From positions 1 through 54,211 of the forward strand of contig CAUJDW010000138.1 of the NCBI GenBank assembly GCA_963169455.1: 54,211 bases of DNA, read 5' to 3'. The notes beneath the pieces were generated by a model. That model made no database searches and was not told where the DNA came from. It was given only the letters and a program-made list of their open reading frames with translations. Shown here one piece after another: positions 1-7,820 of this stretch. A program made the position numbers and the translations under genes. Numbering within the stretch: the first letter of the stretch is position 1; every line of letters begins with the position of its first letter. Origin of the DNA: Bacteroidota bacterium. GTDB taxonomy: Bacteria > Bacteroidota > Bacteroidia > Chitinophagales > Saprospiraceae.

Positions 1-205
1 CATCCCGAATTATGGAAATGACCTCGGAGAGGTCAACCGTTTGTAGATGAATAATTTAAAGCGTGAGACGACCTCGGAGAGGTCGAACCTTAAATGCTTC
101 ATTGCCGGAATCTTGCCCTTGTGCGACCTCTCCGAGGTCGAGAAACATAAATTTTCGGTATTATCTACAAATCTACGACCTCTCCGAGGTCGAAAATTCG
201 GGATG
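1..205. repeat. Large dyad array of four CGACCTCTCCGAGGTCG palindromes
   Basis: Four copies of a near-perfect 15-17 bp palindrome (core GACCTCGGAGAGGTC) lie at 20-34, 69-85, 124-140 and 176-192. The first two are in one orientation and the last two in the other, so the whole block is itself an inverted repeat centred near 103. The dyad also includes CATCCCGAAT at 1-10 against ATTCGGGATG at 196-205, and TTGTAGAT at 41-48 against ATCTACAA at 163-170. The left edge coincides with the window start, so the element may extend further. Short reading frames across it are low-complexity products of the repeat. It could be an intergenic mobile palindrome or a protein-binding array; nothing in it codes for a recognisable product. 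Confidence 0.75.
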
Positions 206-231
206 ACTCATGTTTGTCCGGTTTCGGATGT

Positions 232-359
232 TAAGTAGTTGGACACATTTAGCAGAACAATGCAACAATCCGACAATATAACCCCAGCCCCAGGAACAAT
301 GCTGTTGACGCCGTATTTCCGAAGCAGTATGAGTTACAATAAATGTGCCCAACTACTTA
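232..359. mobile_element. MITE-like element family 1, copy 1
   Basis: A 128 bp non-coding element bounded by 20 bp terminal inverted repeats: TAAGTAGTTGGACACATTTA on the left and its complement, with one mismatch, on the right. A second copy lies at 14798-14940 with the same ends and about 85-90 percent identity outside one short insertion. No target-site duplication is clear. The right terminal TTA (357-359) is, read on the minus strand, the TAA stop codon of alanine dehydrogenase. It carries no transposase, so any movement would be in trans. Confidence 0.8.
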
Positions 360-1469
360 CAATACGGCATTCACCTCTTCCAGGGGCAGGCCGAAGGCTT
401 CGGCGACTCCGCGGTAAACCACTTTTCCGTTGACCACATTGAGCCCCAGTTTGAGCGGCGCGCTGTCGCGGCAGGCCTGCTGCCAGCCCTTGTCTGCCAG
501 TTGGATGGCATAGGGCAGGGTGGCGTTGGTCAGGGCGATCGTGGAGGTGTAGGGGACGGCGCCCGGCATGTTGGCCACGCAGTAGTGCACCACATCGTCG
601 ATGATGAAGGTGGGGTCTTCGTGCGTCGTCGGCGTGCAGGTTTCGATGCAGCCCCCCTGGTCAACGGCCACGTCGACCAGCACGGCGCCGGGTTTCATTT
701 CCTTCAGCATATCGCGGGTGATGAGCTTGGGCGCTTTGGCGCCGGGTATGAGCACGGCCCCCACGATGAGGTCGGCGTCCTTGATGAGGCGGCGTATGTT
801 GTATTCGTTGCTGTAGAGGGTGGTGACATTTGCCGGCATGATGTCAGCCAGTTCCCGCAGGCGGTTCAGGTTGATGTCCATGATCGTGACCTGGGCGCCC
901 AGCCCCGCGGCCATTTTGGCTGCCTGGGTGCCCACGATGCCGCCGCCCAGGATGAGCACTTTGCCCGGTTCGACGCCGGGCACCCCGCCCAGCAGCACCC
1001 CGCGGCCCATGGCATGTTTCTCCAGGTATTTTGCGCCTTCCTGTACAGCCATACGCCCGGCCACCTCCGACATGGGCACCAGGAGCGGGAGGCTGCGGTC
1101 GGGAAGCTCCACCGTTTCATAAGCCAGGCATACGGCGCCGCTGCGTATCATGGCGTGCGTCAGAGGCTCATAAGAGGCGAAGTGGAAATAGGTGAACAGC
1201 AGCTGGCCCTTCCGGATCAGGCTGTATTCCTGCTCGATGGGCTCCTTCACTTTGATGATCATTTCGGCAATGCCGTAAATTTCTTCGATGGTGGGCAGAA
1301 TCTCCGCCCCGGCTGCCTGATATTCTGCATCGCTGAAACCGCTGCCTTCTCCTGCAGAGGCCTGCACATAGACCTTATGCCTGCGCTTGCTGAGTTCATA
1401 GGCTCCCGCAGGCGTCAGGGCCACGCGGTTTTCGTTGGTTTTGATTTCCTTAGGTACGCCGATTATCAT
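357..1469 (-). CDS. ald: Alanine dehydrogenase
   Basis: A 370-residue NAD-dependent alanine dehydrogenase, which interconverts L-alanine with pyruvate and ammonia in the cytoplasm. The length is normal for the family. Known active-site positions of the family are visible with the usual numbering: Arg15, Lys75 and His96 in the substrate pocket and Asp270. The nucleotide-binding glycine motif GGGIVG is at 175-180 and the acidic ribose-binding Asp198 follows. The N-terminus (MIIGVPKEIK) is canonical, which fixes the start. It appears monocistronic. Its stop codon is the first three bases of a MITE-like element. With the peptidases in this window it probably serves amino-acid catabolism. Confidence 0.97.
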   Translation of the reverse strand: MIIGVPKEIKTNENRVALTPAGAYELSKRRHKVYVQASAGEGSGFSDAEYQAAGAEILPTIEEIYGIAEMIIKVKEPIEQEYSLIRKGQLLFTYFHFASYEPLTHAMIRSGAVCLAYETVELPDRSLPLLVPMSEVAGRMAVQEGAKYLEKHAMGRGVLLGGVPGVEPGKVLILGGGIVGTQAAKMAAGLGAQVTIMDINLNRLRELADIMPANVTTLYSNEYNIRRLIKDADLIVGAVLIPGAKAPKLITRDMLKEMKPGAVLVDVAVDQGGCIETCTPTTHEDPTFIIDDVVHYCVANMPGAVPYTSTIALTNATLPYAIQLADKGWQQACRDSAPLKLGLNVVNGKVVYRGVAEAFGLPLEEVNAVL

Positions 1470-1558
1470 CGTTTTGATTTTATTGGATTAGGAATGTTAG
1501 AAGTCGCGCAAAAATAAGAAACTGGCTCGATTTTCGGCTTTATCGCATGCTGTCGTGT

Positions 1559-1590
1559 AAAAAAAAAGCCCGCGTTTTGCGGGCTTTTTT
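1559..1590. terminator. Bidirectional intrinsic terminator
   Basis: A GCCCGC/GCGGGC stem with a short GTTTT-type loop is flanked by an A-run on the left and a T-run on the right, so it can act in both directions. It lies between ald and mqnD. Confidence 0.75.
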
Positions 1591-1660
1591 GAAAGAACGA
1601 AATCGATGTTACCTAATTCTCTTTAATGTAGATCAAGAAGCATGCCAGAAATGTTCATTT

Positions 1661-1693
1661 TAAAAAAAAAAGCCCGCACATTAATTGCGGGCC
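1661..1693 (-). terminator. Intrinsic terminator downstream of mqnD
   Basis: On the minus strand a GCCCGCA/TGCGGGC stem is followed by about ten T residues. It stands about 65 bp after the mqnD stop and is in tandem with the terminator at 1559-1590, which has the same stem sequence. Confidence 0.8.
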
Positions 1694-1757
1694 GGGAATT
1701 ACTTTAACCAAAATAGTTGATGAGAAAAGCAGGGCAAGAAGCGTGCCATGTTTTGCA

Positions 1758-2588
1758 TCAATCGACAAAAACGGGAGTGTCCCGGATGGGGATGACCCCT
1801 CTGGCCATGGCGATATCGAACAGGCGTTGTACGGCTTCCCTGCCTTCCGGCCCGAGGCTGCGGGTATAGTCATTGACGTAGAGTTGGATGTGCTGGTACA
1901 TCACCTCCTCTTCCATTTCCTGGGCGTGTTCGCGCACGAAATCGAGGGGCGCCCGGGGGTTGTCGAGGGCGAAAGCCACGCTGCGGGCCATGACGCGGTT
2001 GATGGCCTGCTGTATGGGCCGGCCCAGTTTCCGCTGTACCGCAATGCCGCCCAGGGGAATGGGCATTTGGGCCGTTTTTTCCCAGTATTCGCCCAGGTCT
2101 TCGATTTTCACAAGCCCTTTGCTTTGATAGGTAAAGCGGTTTTCGTGGATGATCAGCCCGGCGTCAACCTCTCCGTCCAGGATGGCATCCTCGATGCGGG
2201 AGAAGAGCATCTCTTTTTTGTCGCCGATCTCGGGATAAGCCAGGCTGAGCAGGAAGTTCGCGGTAGTGTACTTTCCTGGGATGGCCACCCGGGCATTTCG
2301 GATGGCTTGGGGGCCCATGGGCTCCCGGGCGATGAGGAGCGGGCCGGCGCCCCTGCCCAGGGCGCTGCCCGCCTCGAGCAGGGCGTAATCCGCCAGCAGG
2401 TAGGCCAGCGCATGGAAGCTGAGTTTGGTGATGTGCAGCCTTTTGCCAAAAGCGCGTTGGTTGAGTTCTTCCACATCGGCAATGACAGGCTCGAATTCCA
2501 GGCCTTCGGTATCCACCTTTCCGTGGATCATGGCGTCAAAGATGAAAGTATCGTTTGGGCAGGAGGAAAATCCCAGGCTGAGTTTCAT
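1758..2588 (-). CDS. mqnD: 1,4-dihydroxy-6-naphthoate synthase (futalosine pathway)
   Basis: A 276-residue MqnD-family protein. In the futalosine route to menaquinone it converts cyclic dehypoxanthine futalosine to 1,4-dihydroxy-6-naphthoate. The family N-terminal motif is present as SSCPNDTFIFD (residues 8-18), as is the conserved LIIHENRF stretch with its histidine in the second half. The length is normal and there is no signal peptide, consistent with a cytoplasmic enzyme. Other mqn genes are not in the window, so the pathway is scattered. It is followed by two tandem terminators and appears to be a single-gene unit. Confidence 0.93.
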   Translation of the reverse strand: MKLSLGFSSCPNDTFIFDAMIHGKVDTEGLEFEPVIADVEELNQRAFGKRLHITKLSFHALAYLLADYALLEAGSALGRGAGPLLIAREPMGPQAIRNARVAIPGKYTTANFLLSLAYPEIGDKKEMLFSRIEDAILDGEVDAGLIIHENRFTYQSKGLVKIEDLGEYWEKTAQMPIPLGGIAVQRKLGRPIQQAINRVMARSVAFALDNPRAPLDFVREHAQEMEEEVMYQHIQLYVNDYTRSLGPEGREAVQRLFDIAMARGVIPIRDTPVFVD

Positions 2589-3022
2589 GGAAAACGGTTT
2601 GGTTGCGGGAGCAAAAATAGAAATTTCCGGGGCCTGCGGGAGGAAGTGGGCCAGAAGAAAAAAGTGAGAGGCAAATGCGCAGTACCCCCTGCGAAGGGCA
2701 CAGTCGTCTTCAAATAGCTCAATGAGCCGGTAAAAATCCTGAGAAAAAAGTGATTACCGGAAGGCTCCGGCTTTTTTGCTGATCGCAATAATGGCCAATG
2801 CTAGGACGAAGATTGTTGTAACAGGCATCATAGGGTCTGATTTTCAAAACGTTAGGTAGATAGCCAATTCGTTTTTGGGTTTTTTGAAAGCTCTTACACC
2901 CGGTTTAGACAACCCGGGCGGTGTAAAGGGTTGGGTAAAAGGCTGTTTTTTTTAGATTTTTTTTCACCTCCCCTGGCGCATCTTTGACATTTGGCCTGTT
3001 AACCTGACGCCCTCCGCCTTGC
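2589..3022. other. Intergenic stretch between mqnD and the DASS transporter
   Basis: Apart from the possible 25-codon ORF at 2754-2831 this 434 bp stretch shows only AT-rich runs at 2943-2965. I see no RNA gene and no convincing terminator. Confidence 0.5.
2754..2831 (-). CDS. Possible 25-residue single-pass membrane peptide
   Basis: A short frame starts at two consecutive ATGs and encodes MMPVTTIFVLALAIIAISKK followed by AGAFR. This is one hydrophobic helix of about 15-16 residues followed by a basic tail, the layout of many bacterial mini-membrane proteins. It lies in the gap upstream of mqnD and downstream of the DASS transporter, on the same strand as both. No homologue is recognised and the reading frame could be chance. 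Bacteroidota often lack ribosome-binding sites, so the absence of one here is not informative. Confidence 0.3.
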   Translation of the reverse strand: MMPVTTIFVLALAIIAISKKAGAFR

Positions 3023-4465
3023 TCAACCCCATACCAATGGCATCAGAAAATAGACAGCCAGTGAAACGGCAATAGTGGAAACCAGGTTCATCCATATTCC
3101 CGCCCGCACCATGTCCGGGATGCTCAGAAAGCCCGAGCCGAACACGACGGCGTTGGGCGGAGTAGCTACCGGGAGCATGAAGGCGCAGGAGCCGGCGAAT
3201 GTAGCCCCCAGCATCAGCAAAACCGGGGGAGCGCCGATACCTCCGGCGATGGACGCCAGGATCGGCAGGATCATGGAAACGGTAGCGACATTGGAGGTGA
3301 CTTCGGTCAGGAAGTTGACGCCCAGCACTACGGCAAAAAGCAGGGCCAGCACGGGCAGCCCCCGCAGCATGCCCAGTTGTTGCCCCAGCCAGACGGCCAG
3401 CCCGCTGCTCGTGAAACCCTCCGCCAGGGCCAGCCCTCCGCCGAAGAGCAGGATGATGCCCCATGGTATCTGTACGGCGCTTGCCCAGTCGAGCAGCCGG
3501 CGGTTGTCCGTCACCCCTTCCCTGCGGCTGGGGATGACGAAAAGCACCGATGCGCCTGCCATGGCAATGATGGTGTCATCGATGCCCGGCAGCAACTTGT
3601 CCAGTATGAAGGAACGGCTGATCCACGCCACGGCAGTCAGGGAGAATACCGCCAGCACCCATTTTTCTTCGAAGGAAATGGAGCCCAGTTCTTTCAACTG
3701 CCGTTGAATTTCCTCCCTGCTGCCCGGAAGGCTGGCGTCCTGAATCCGGAAGGCCAGGCGGGTTAAGTATATCCAGCACAGGAGCAGCAAAGCCGCAGAG
3801 ATGGGCAGCCCCATCAGCATCCACTGCAGGAAGGTTATTTGGGATTGGAATGTCTCTTCAAGCACGCCGACAAAAACGAGGTTGGGTGGGGTCCCGATAA
3901 TGGTGGCTACCCCGCCAATGGAGGCGGCATAGGCGATGCCCAGCATCAGGGCCTTCTCGAAGCCCGGCTGCCGGCGCCCCTGCCTGGCAACCTGCATAGC
4001 CACCGCCACCCCGATAGGCATCATCATCACCGCCGTAGCCGTATTGGAGATGAACATGGACAACAAAGCCGTGGCCAGCATGAAACCCAGAACCAGCCGG
4101 GCGGGCTCGCTGCCTACCAGGTTGATGATATTCAACGCAATGCGCTTGTGCAGGCCCCACTTCTCGATAGCCGCGGCGATGAAAAAACCGCCCAGGAAGA
4201 GAAAAATGAGCGGATGGCCATAGGCTTTGGAAGTTTCGCCCAGCGCCAGCCCGCCACTGAGCGGAAAAAGGACGATGGGCAGCAGCGAGGTCGCGGCAAT
4301 GGGAACAGCTTCGGTAATCCACCAGGTGGCGATCCAAAGGGTCCCCGCAAGAATGGCCCGCGCTTCCGCGCTCATGCCTTCCGGCTGGACAAACACAAGA
4401 GCCAGGATAAATAACAAGGGCCCCAGAAACAGGCCGGCCCCGCGGAAGGGTGCATGGTTTTTCAT
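3023..4465 (-). CDS. DASS (SLC13)-family sodium:dicarboxylate/anion symporter
   Basis: A 480-residue polytopic membrane protein of the divalent anion:sodium symporter family. The two signature Ser-Asn motifs that coordinate sodium and substrate carboxylate are present: SNTATAV at 140-146 and, in the second half, EVTSNVATV, followed by the ATPPNAVVFGSG segment. About a dozen hydrophobic segments cover the whole protein. The family transports C4-dicarboxylates, citrate or sulfate; the sequence does not tell which. It appears to be transcribed alone. A dispersed structured repeat begins about 40 bp upstream of its start. Confidence 0.9.
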   Translation of the reverse strand: MKNHAPFRGAGLFLGPLLFILALVFVQPEGMSAEARAILAGTLWIATWWITEAVPIAATSLLPIVLFPLSGGLALGETSKAYGHPLIFLFLGGFFIAAAIEKWGLHKRIALNIINLVGSEPARLVLGFMLATALLSMFISNTATAVMMMPIGVAVAMQVARQGRRQPGFEKALMLGIAYAASIGGVATIIGTPPNLVFVGVLEETFQSQITFLQWMLMGLPISAALLLLCWIYLTRLAFRIQDASLPGSREEIQRQLKELGSISFEEKWVLAVFSLTAVAWISRSFILDKLLPGIDDTIIAMAGASVLFVIPSRREGVTDNRRLLDWASAVQIPWGIILLFGGGLALAEGFTSSGLAVWLGQQLGMLRGLPVLALLFAVVLGVNFLTEVTSNVATVSMILPILASIAGGIGAPPVLLMLGATFAGSCAFMLPVATPPNAVVFGSGFLSIPDMVRAGIWMNLVSTIAVSLAVYFLMPLVWG

Positions 4466-4506
4466 GATGTTTCGCTGGAAAAAGCGGGAGAAGTTACGGT
4501 ATTTTT

Positions 4507-4831
4507 GTAACTATTCAGGACTCCTTTTGCGGCAATCCGGAACGCGGGCCTGTGGCCCGCGACGCAGGCAGAGCCTCTCCCAAGGTTCAGTGATTATCAC
4601 TTCGCGTGCCTGCGGCCCGGGCAATCGCGTTTAACTTTTTTTGCATCAAACGCCGGTATGTGCATCCTGCCAGGAAGCCGGGTTAAGTCGCCTGACGGCT
4701 TTGAGCCGTCAGGCGACTAGCCAGGATGCGCCCACCGTTCATAATCCGGCTGAAGGTTTGTTCCAAATGCGATCGCCTTTGCCTGTGGCCTACGACGAAG
4801 ATAATGCCGCTAAGGAGTCCTGAAGAGTTAC
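4507..4831. mobile_element. Structured dispersed repeat family 3, copy A
   Basis: A 325 bp element bounded by inverted ends (GTAACTATTCAGGACTCCTT on the left; GTAACTCTTCAGGACTCCTT read inward from the right). It shares a core with 25361-25570: an inner inverted pair GCAATCGCGTTT/AAATGCGATCGC, a stretch TTTAACTTTTTTTGCATCAAA-like, and a central 15 bp perfect hairpin (stem at 4686-4700, loop TTG, complement at 4704-4718). The hairpin is nested in an outer GCATCCTG/CAGGATGC stem. This copy carries about 90 bp extra at 4535-4620 including a GCGGGCC/GGCCCGC hairpin. There is no reading frame of note. See the finding on compensatory changes. Confidence 0.75.
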
Positions 4832-4911
4832 GTATTTTTTATGATTGGCGGCCGTCTTGAATTCGGGAAAAGTTTTTGAAACCTGAAATCGTTCCGCTTG
4901 CCGCAAAAAAG

Positions 4912-4945
4912 AAAAGCGTGGACTTTGAAAATTGTCCACGCTTTT
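4912..4945 (-). terminator. Intrinsic terminator after tRNA-Leu(CAG)
   Basis: A perfect 12 bp stem AAAAGCGTGGAC/GTCCACGCTTTT surrounds a 10-nt loop, ending in T-rich sequence in either direction. On the minus strand it lies about 40 bp after the tRNA-Leu(CAG) gene. Confidence 0.8.
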
Positions 4946-4983
4946 CTATAAAACCTTGATCTGCATTGAGTTGCAGATGTCAG

Positions 4984-5067
4984 TGCCGAAAGGGGGAGTC
5001 GAACCCCCACGCCCGTAAGGACACACGCCCCTGAAACGTGCGCGTCTACCAATTCCGCCATTTCGGC
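4984..5067 (-). tRNA. tRNA-Leu(CAG)
   Basis: An 84-nt class II tRNA. The acceptor arms GCCGAAA/TTTCGGC pair fully with discriminator A. The anticodon loop holds CAG, the long variable arm typical of leucine tRNAs is present, and the T-arm is GGGGGTTCGACTCCCCC. CCA is not encoded. It is downstream of tRNA-Leu(CAA) on the same strand. Confidence 0.95.
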
Positions 5068-5082
5068 AAATGTTGCGGATTA

Positions 5083-5107
5083 AAACCGTCCGGAGGCGGT
5101 TTTTTTT
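5083..5107. terminator. Possible terminator between the tRNA-Leu genes
   Basis: A stem AACCG...CGGTT with a short GTCCGGAGG loop is followed by eight T residues on the plus strand and four on the minus strand. On the strand of the tRNA genes the U-tract is short, so read-through into tRNA-Leu(CAG) is possible. Confidence 0.4.
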
Positions 5108-5170
5108 CAGGGTGGGGCAAAGATAGCAGTAAATTTTATTTTTACAATTCTCTGCCCTTTTTTTTGCACG

Positions 5171-5288
5171 GTACCGAAGGTGGGACTTCCCGATCGTGCA
5201 TCCGTAAGACTCGCTACGCTTGTTAACGGCTGCATCATCGGGATAAACTTCTCGTCCCACTGCTTTGGTATGTACCGAAGGTGGGACT
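5171..5288. repeat. Duplicated 3' end of tRNA-Leu(CAA) enclosing a palindrome
   Basis: The 17 bp GTACCGAAGGTGGGACT occurs at 5272-5288, inside the 3' end of tRNA-Leu(CAA), and again exactly at 5171-5187. The 84 bp between them contain a long imperfect inverted repeat (CCCGATCGTGCATCCG against CCCGATGATGCAGCCG) with an ACTCGCTACG loop. This has the form of a small palindromic insertion at the tRNA 3' end that regenerated the tRNA, as tRNA-targeting integrative elements do, though it is far too short to code for an integrase. Confidence 0.6.
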
Positions 5289-5356
5289 CGAACCCACACG
5301 GTGTTGCCACCACTGGATTTTGAGTCCAGCGCGTCTACCAGTTCCGCCACTTCGGC
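5273..5356 (-). tRNA. tRNA-Leu(CAA)
   Basis: An 84-nt class II tRNA. The acceptor GCCGAAG pairs with CTTCGGT (G-U at the end pair) and the discriminator is A. The anticodon stem CTGGA/TCCAG encloses CTCAAAA, so the anticodon is CAA. A long variable arm and T-arm GTGGGTTCGAGTCCCAC are present. CCA is not encoded. Its 3' terminal 15 nt are duplicated about 100 bp downstream. Confidence 0.95.
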
Positions 5357-5493
5357 AAGTTGTTCCGGCCGGCTCGTTCGCCGGCTTTTCCTCTTTTTCG
5401 GGGAGGCAAATTTAGAAAAAAAATCCTGTAGATACCAAACAACCTGCAGAGAGAAAACTCTGGAAAAATGGAAAAAGTTCCGGGGGAAAGTGG

Positions 5494-5599
5494 TAGGGTT
5501 ATAAGGTCTGAAGGTCTGAAGGTCGTAAGGTCGTAAGGTCTGAGGGTCGTAAAGCCCAAAGGTCATTCGACTTTACAACCTTACGACCTTACAACCTCA
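5494..5599. repeat. 8-bp tandem repeats with inverted partner, abutting the rseP stop
   Basis: Six in-register 8 bp units (GGTCTGAA or GGTCGTAA types) run from 5505 to 5552. After a short loop, the reverse complement of similar units runs from 5568 to 5596, so the block can fold into a long hairpin. The block runs directly into the TGA stop codon of rseP (5597-5599). It may act as a transcription end or as a dispersed micro-repeat; no terminator U-tract is present. Confidence 0.7.
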
Positions 5600-6937
5600 G
5601 TTGAACCAACTCCTGAAGATATCCAGCCCGTTGGCATAAATCACCAGCCCCAGCACGATGATGAAGCCGATCATGGTGGCGTATTCCATGAACTTGTCGC
5701 TCGGCTTGCGGCCGGTGGCTACTTCGTAAAGCAGGAACATCACGTGGCCGCCGTCGAGGGCGGGGATGGGCAGCAGGTTCATGAATGCGAGGATGAGGGA
5801 CAGGATGGCCGTCATGAACCAGAACCGTTCCCAGACCCACTCGGCGCCGAACATGGAGCCGATAGTGCCGAAGCCGCCCAGGCTTTCAGAGGCCTTGATC
5901 CGGCCGCGGAACATCTGCCCAAAGGCCTTGAACTGGTCGTTGAGGAAGCCGATGCCCTTGTAAACGCCTGCCGGCAGGGCCTGGGCGAGGCTGTATTCCT
6001 GGCGTTTCATGTCGAAGAAATAGGCTTCGCCATACGGGTATATCCCGACCTTGCCTTCTTCGGTATTGACCATTTCGAGCTGCAGGGTGTCTTTTTCCTG
6101 GCGCACCACCGACACGGTAATCGGCTGCCCCTTCTGTTGCTGGGCCAGGCGGGCGAAATCGTTGAAGAAAGGCGTGGGCTCGCCGTTGAGGGCTATGATC
6201 GCATCGCCGGGCTGTATGCCTGCCTTTTCGGCGGGGGAATCCTCCACGAGCCTGGCAGCCACGAAGGGCACCCGGGCGGCGAACAACCCCCTCGATTTAT
6301 TCTCGTGGCTGGACAGGATGCCGATAAAGCGGGGGTCGATGGGGAGGGTGATTTCTTCACCCTCGCGCTGAACCCTGATGTTGTCGGCGCTGTTGATGAT
6401 GATCTCGCGCACCACTTCCCGGTCATTGAATTTTTCAAATGGCTTGCCGCCCACGGCCAGGATGTGGTCGCCGTCGCGCAACCCCATTTCCGTGCCCAGA
6501 GAGTCGACGAAAATCCCGTATTTGATGTTTTCGTTGGGCAGGTACTCTTCGCCCCATACCCACAGCACCATGCCGTAGATCAGGAAGCCCAGAATGAAAT
6601 TGACCGTGACCCCACCCAGCATAATGATCAGCCGCTGCCAGGCCGGTTTGGAGCGGAACTCCCAGGGCTGAGGCGGCTGCTTCATCTGTTCGGTGTCGAA
6701 ACTTTCGTCGATCATGCCGGAAATCTTGACATAACCACCCAATGGCAGCCATCCGATGCCGTATTCCGTTTCTCCTTTTTTATATTTGAAAAGGGAAAAC
6801 CAGGGGTCGAAAAAGAGGTAGAACTTTTCGACACGGGTGCCGAAAAGCCGGGCTGGCAGGAAATGCCCCATTTCGTGAAGGACAATCAGAATGGAGAGGC
6901 TCAGCATCAATTGCCCTGCCATGATCACGTAGTTCAT
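5597..6937 (-). CDS. rseP: RseP-family site-2 zinc metalloprotease (M50)
   Basis: A 446-residue intramembrane metalloprotease. The zinc-binding HEMGH lies at residues 21-25 in the first membrane segment, and the third ligand is Asp395 in the LDG motif near the C-terminal membrane helices. Between them are two PDZ-like regions, including KAGIQPGDAIIALNG. Family members cut anti-sigma factors or clear signal-peptide remnants after signal peptidase. The length matches RseP of Bacteroidota, and the sequence after HEMGH (FLPARLFGTRV) is typical of that phylum. It appears monocistronic. A tandem/inverted repeat begins exactly at its stop codon. Confidence 0.95.
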   Translation of the reverse strand: MNYVIMAGQLMLSLSILIVLHEMGHFLPARLFGTRVEKFYLFFDPWFSLFKYKKGETEYGIGWLPLGGYVKISGMIDESFDTEQMKQPPQPWEFRSKPAWQRLIIMLGGVTVNFILGFLIYGMVLWVWGEEYLPNENIKYGIFVDSLGTEMGLRDGDHILAVGGKPFEKFNDREVVREIIINSADNIRVQREGEEITLPIDPRFIGILSSHENKSRGLFAARVPFVAARLVEDSPAEKAGIQPGDAIIALNGEPTPFFNDFARLAQQQKGQPITVSVVRQEKDTLQLEMVNTEEGKVGIYPYGEAYFFDMKRQEYSLAQALPAGVYKGIGFLNDQFKAFGQMFRGRIKASESLGGFGTIGSMFGAEWVWERFWFMTAILSLILAFMNLLPIPALDGGHVMFLLYEVATGRKPSDKFMEYATMIGFIIVLGLVIYANGLDIFRSWFN

Positions 6938-7107
6938 AATCCGCTGTAATGTGTGTATGTATAAGTGTAAACTGCAAGTTTAAAAAACAGGATGAATTTT
7001 CCTATTGTTGTGCAAACGTGCGCAAAGGTAATCGGAATTGAACAAAAATTATACCATACCGCTTTCAAAACCGACGGGCGGTTCGTTTGAAACCGCTTCT
7101 ACGCGAT

Positions 7108-7815
7108 ATGAACCTTTTTTATACAACCGATATCAGGGACGGCTTGCTGACGCTGTCTGAGGAGGAGTCGCGGCATTGTGTCCAGGTGTTGCGGCACAAG
7201 CCCGGAGATGTCATCCACATCGTGGACGGCCGGGGGGGGCTGTATGTGGCGGAAATCCTGGAAACCGGCAGAAAACGTTGCATCGCCCGCCAGCTTGAAG
7301 CCCGGCAGGGCTACGGGCGCCGCCCTTTTTACCTTCACCTGGCCATCGCACCCACCAAAAGCATCGACCGCCTGGAGTGGTTCCTGGAAAAGGCCGCCGA
7401 GTTCGGCGTCGATGAGGTCACCCCCGTCCTGTGTGAGCGCTCGGAACGCCGGCAACTGCGCATCGACAGGCTGGAAAAGGTGCTGCTGGCAGCCATGAAG
7501 CAGTCGCTGAAGGCCTATCTGCCCAGGCTGAACGAACTGACGCCCCTGCCGGATTTACTGAAGCAGCAGGCCGGCGGCGAAGGGGCCAGGTACATCGCCT
7601 ACCTGGGTGAAAGCGTTAAGGGCCACCTGAAAGACAACCTCAGGCCCGGAGAAAATGTTTGTATCCTGATCGGCCCCGAAGGCGATTTCAGCGAAGCGGA
7701 AGCCCGGGCATGTATGGATGCAGGCTTCCTGCCGGTGAGCCTGGGCCCGAGCCGGCTCCGCACGGAAACGGCAGGCCTGGCCGCCTGCCATATTGCAAAC
7801 CTGATCAACGAATAA
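7108..7815 (+). CDS. rsmE: 16S rRNA (uracil1498-N3)-methyltransferase
   Basis: A 235-residue SPOUT-class methyltransferase that methylates U1498 of 16S rRNA using S-adenosylmethionine. The typical start MNLFYTTDI selects ATG 7108 rather than an upstream in-frame TTG at 7087. An N-terminal PUA-like domain is followed by the family knot motifs IGPEGDFSEAEA and LGPSRLRTETAG, which form the SAM site. The stop is followed after 5 nt by the start of the DUF4159 gene, so the two are probably co-transcribed. Confidence 0.95.
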   Translation: MNLFYTTDIRDGLLTLSEEESRHCVQVLRHKPGDVIHIVDGRGGLYVAEILETGRKRCIARQLEARQGYGRRPFYLHLAIAPTKSIDRLEWFLEKAAEFGVDEVTPVLCERSERRQLRIDRLEKVLLAAMKQSLKAYLPRLNELTPLPDLLKQQAGGEGARYIAYLGESVKGHLKDNLRPGENVCILIGPEGDFSEAEARACMDAGFLPVSLGPSRLRTETAGLAACHIANLINE

Positions 7816-7820
7816 TAGAT

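Noticed and set aside
1-205. CRISPR array
   Set aside because: The repeated unit is a palindrome of 15-17 bp in both orientations with unequal spacing; there are no cas genes and no uniform spacers.
345-1517. Long plus-strand frame opposite alanine dehydrogenase
   Set aside because: It mirrors the antisense of ald with a His/Gly/Val-rich composition, as do many long frames on the non-coding strand in this GC-rich DNA.
4946-5566. 206-codon minus-strand frame over the tRNA-Leu genes
   Set aside because: It reads through both tRNA genes and a tandem repeat; the protein is an artefact of tRNA sequence.
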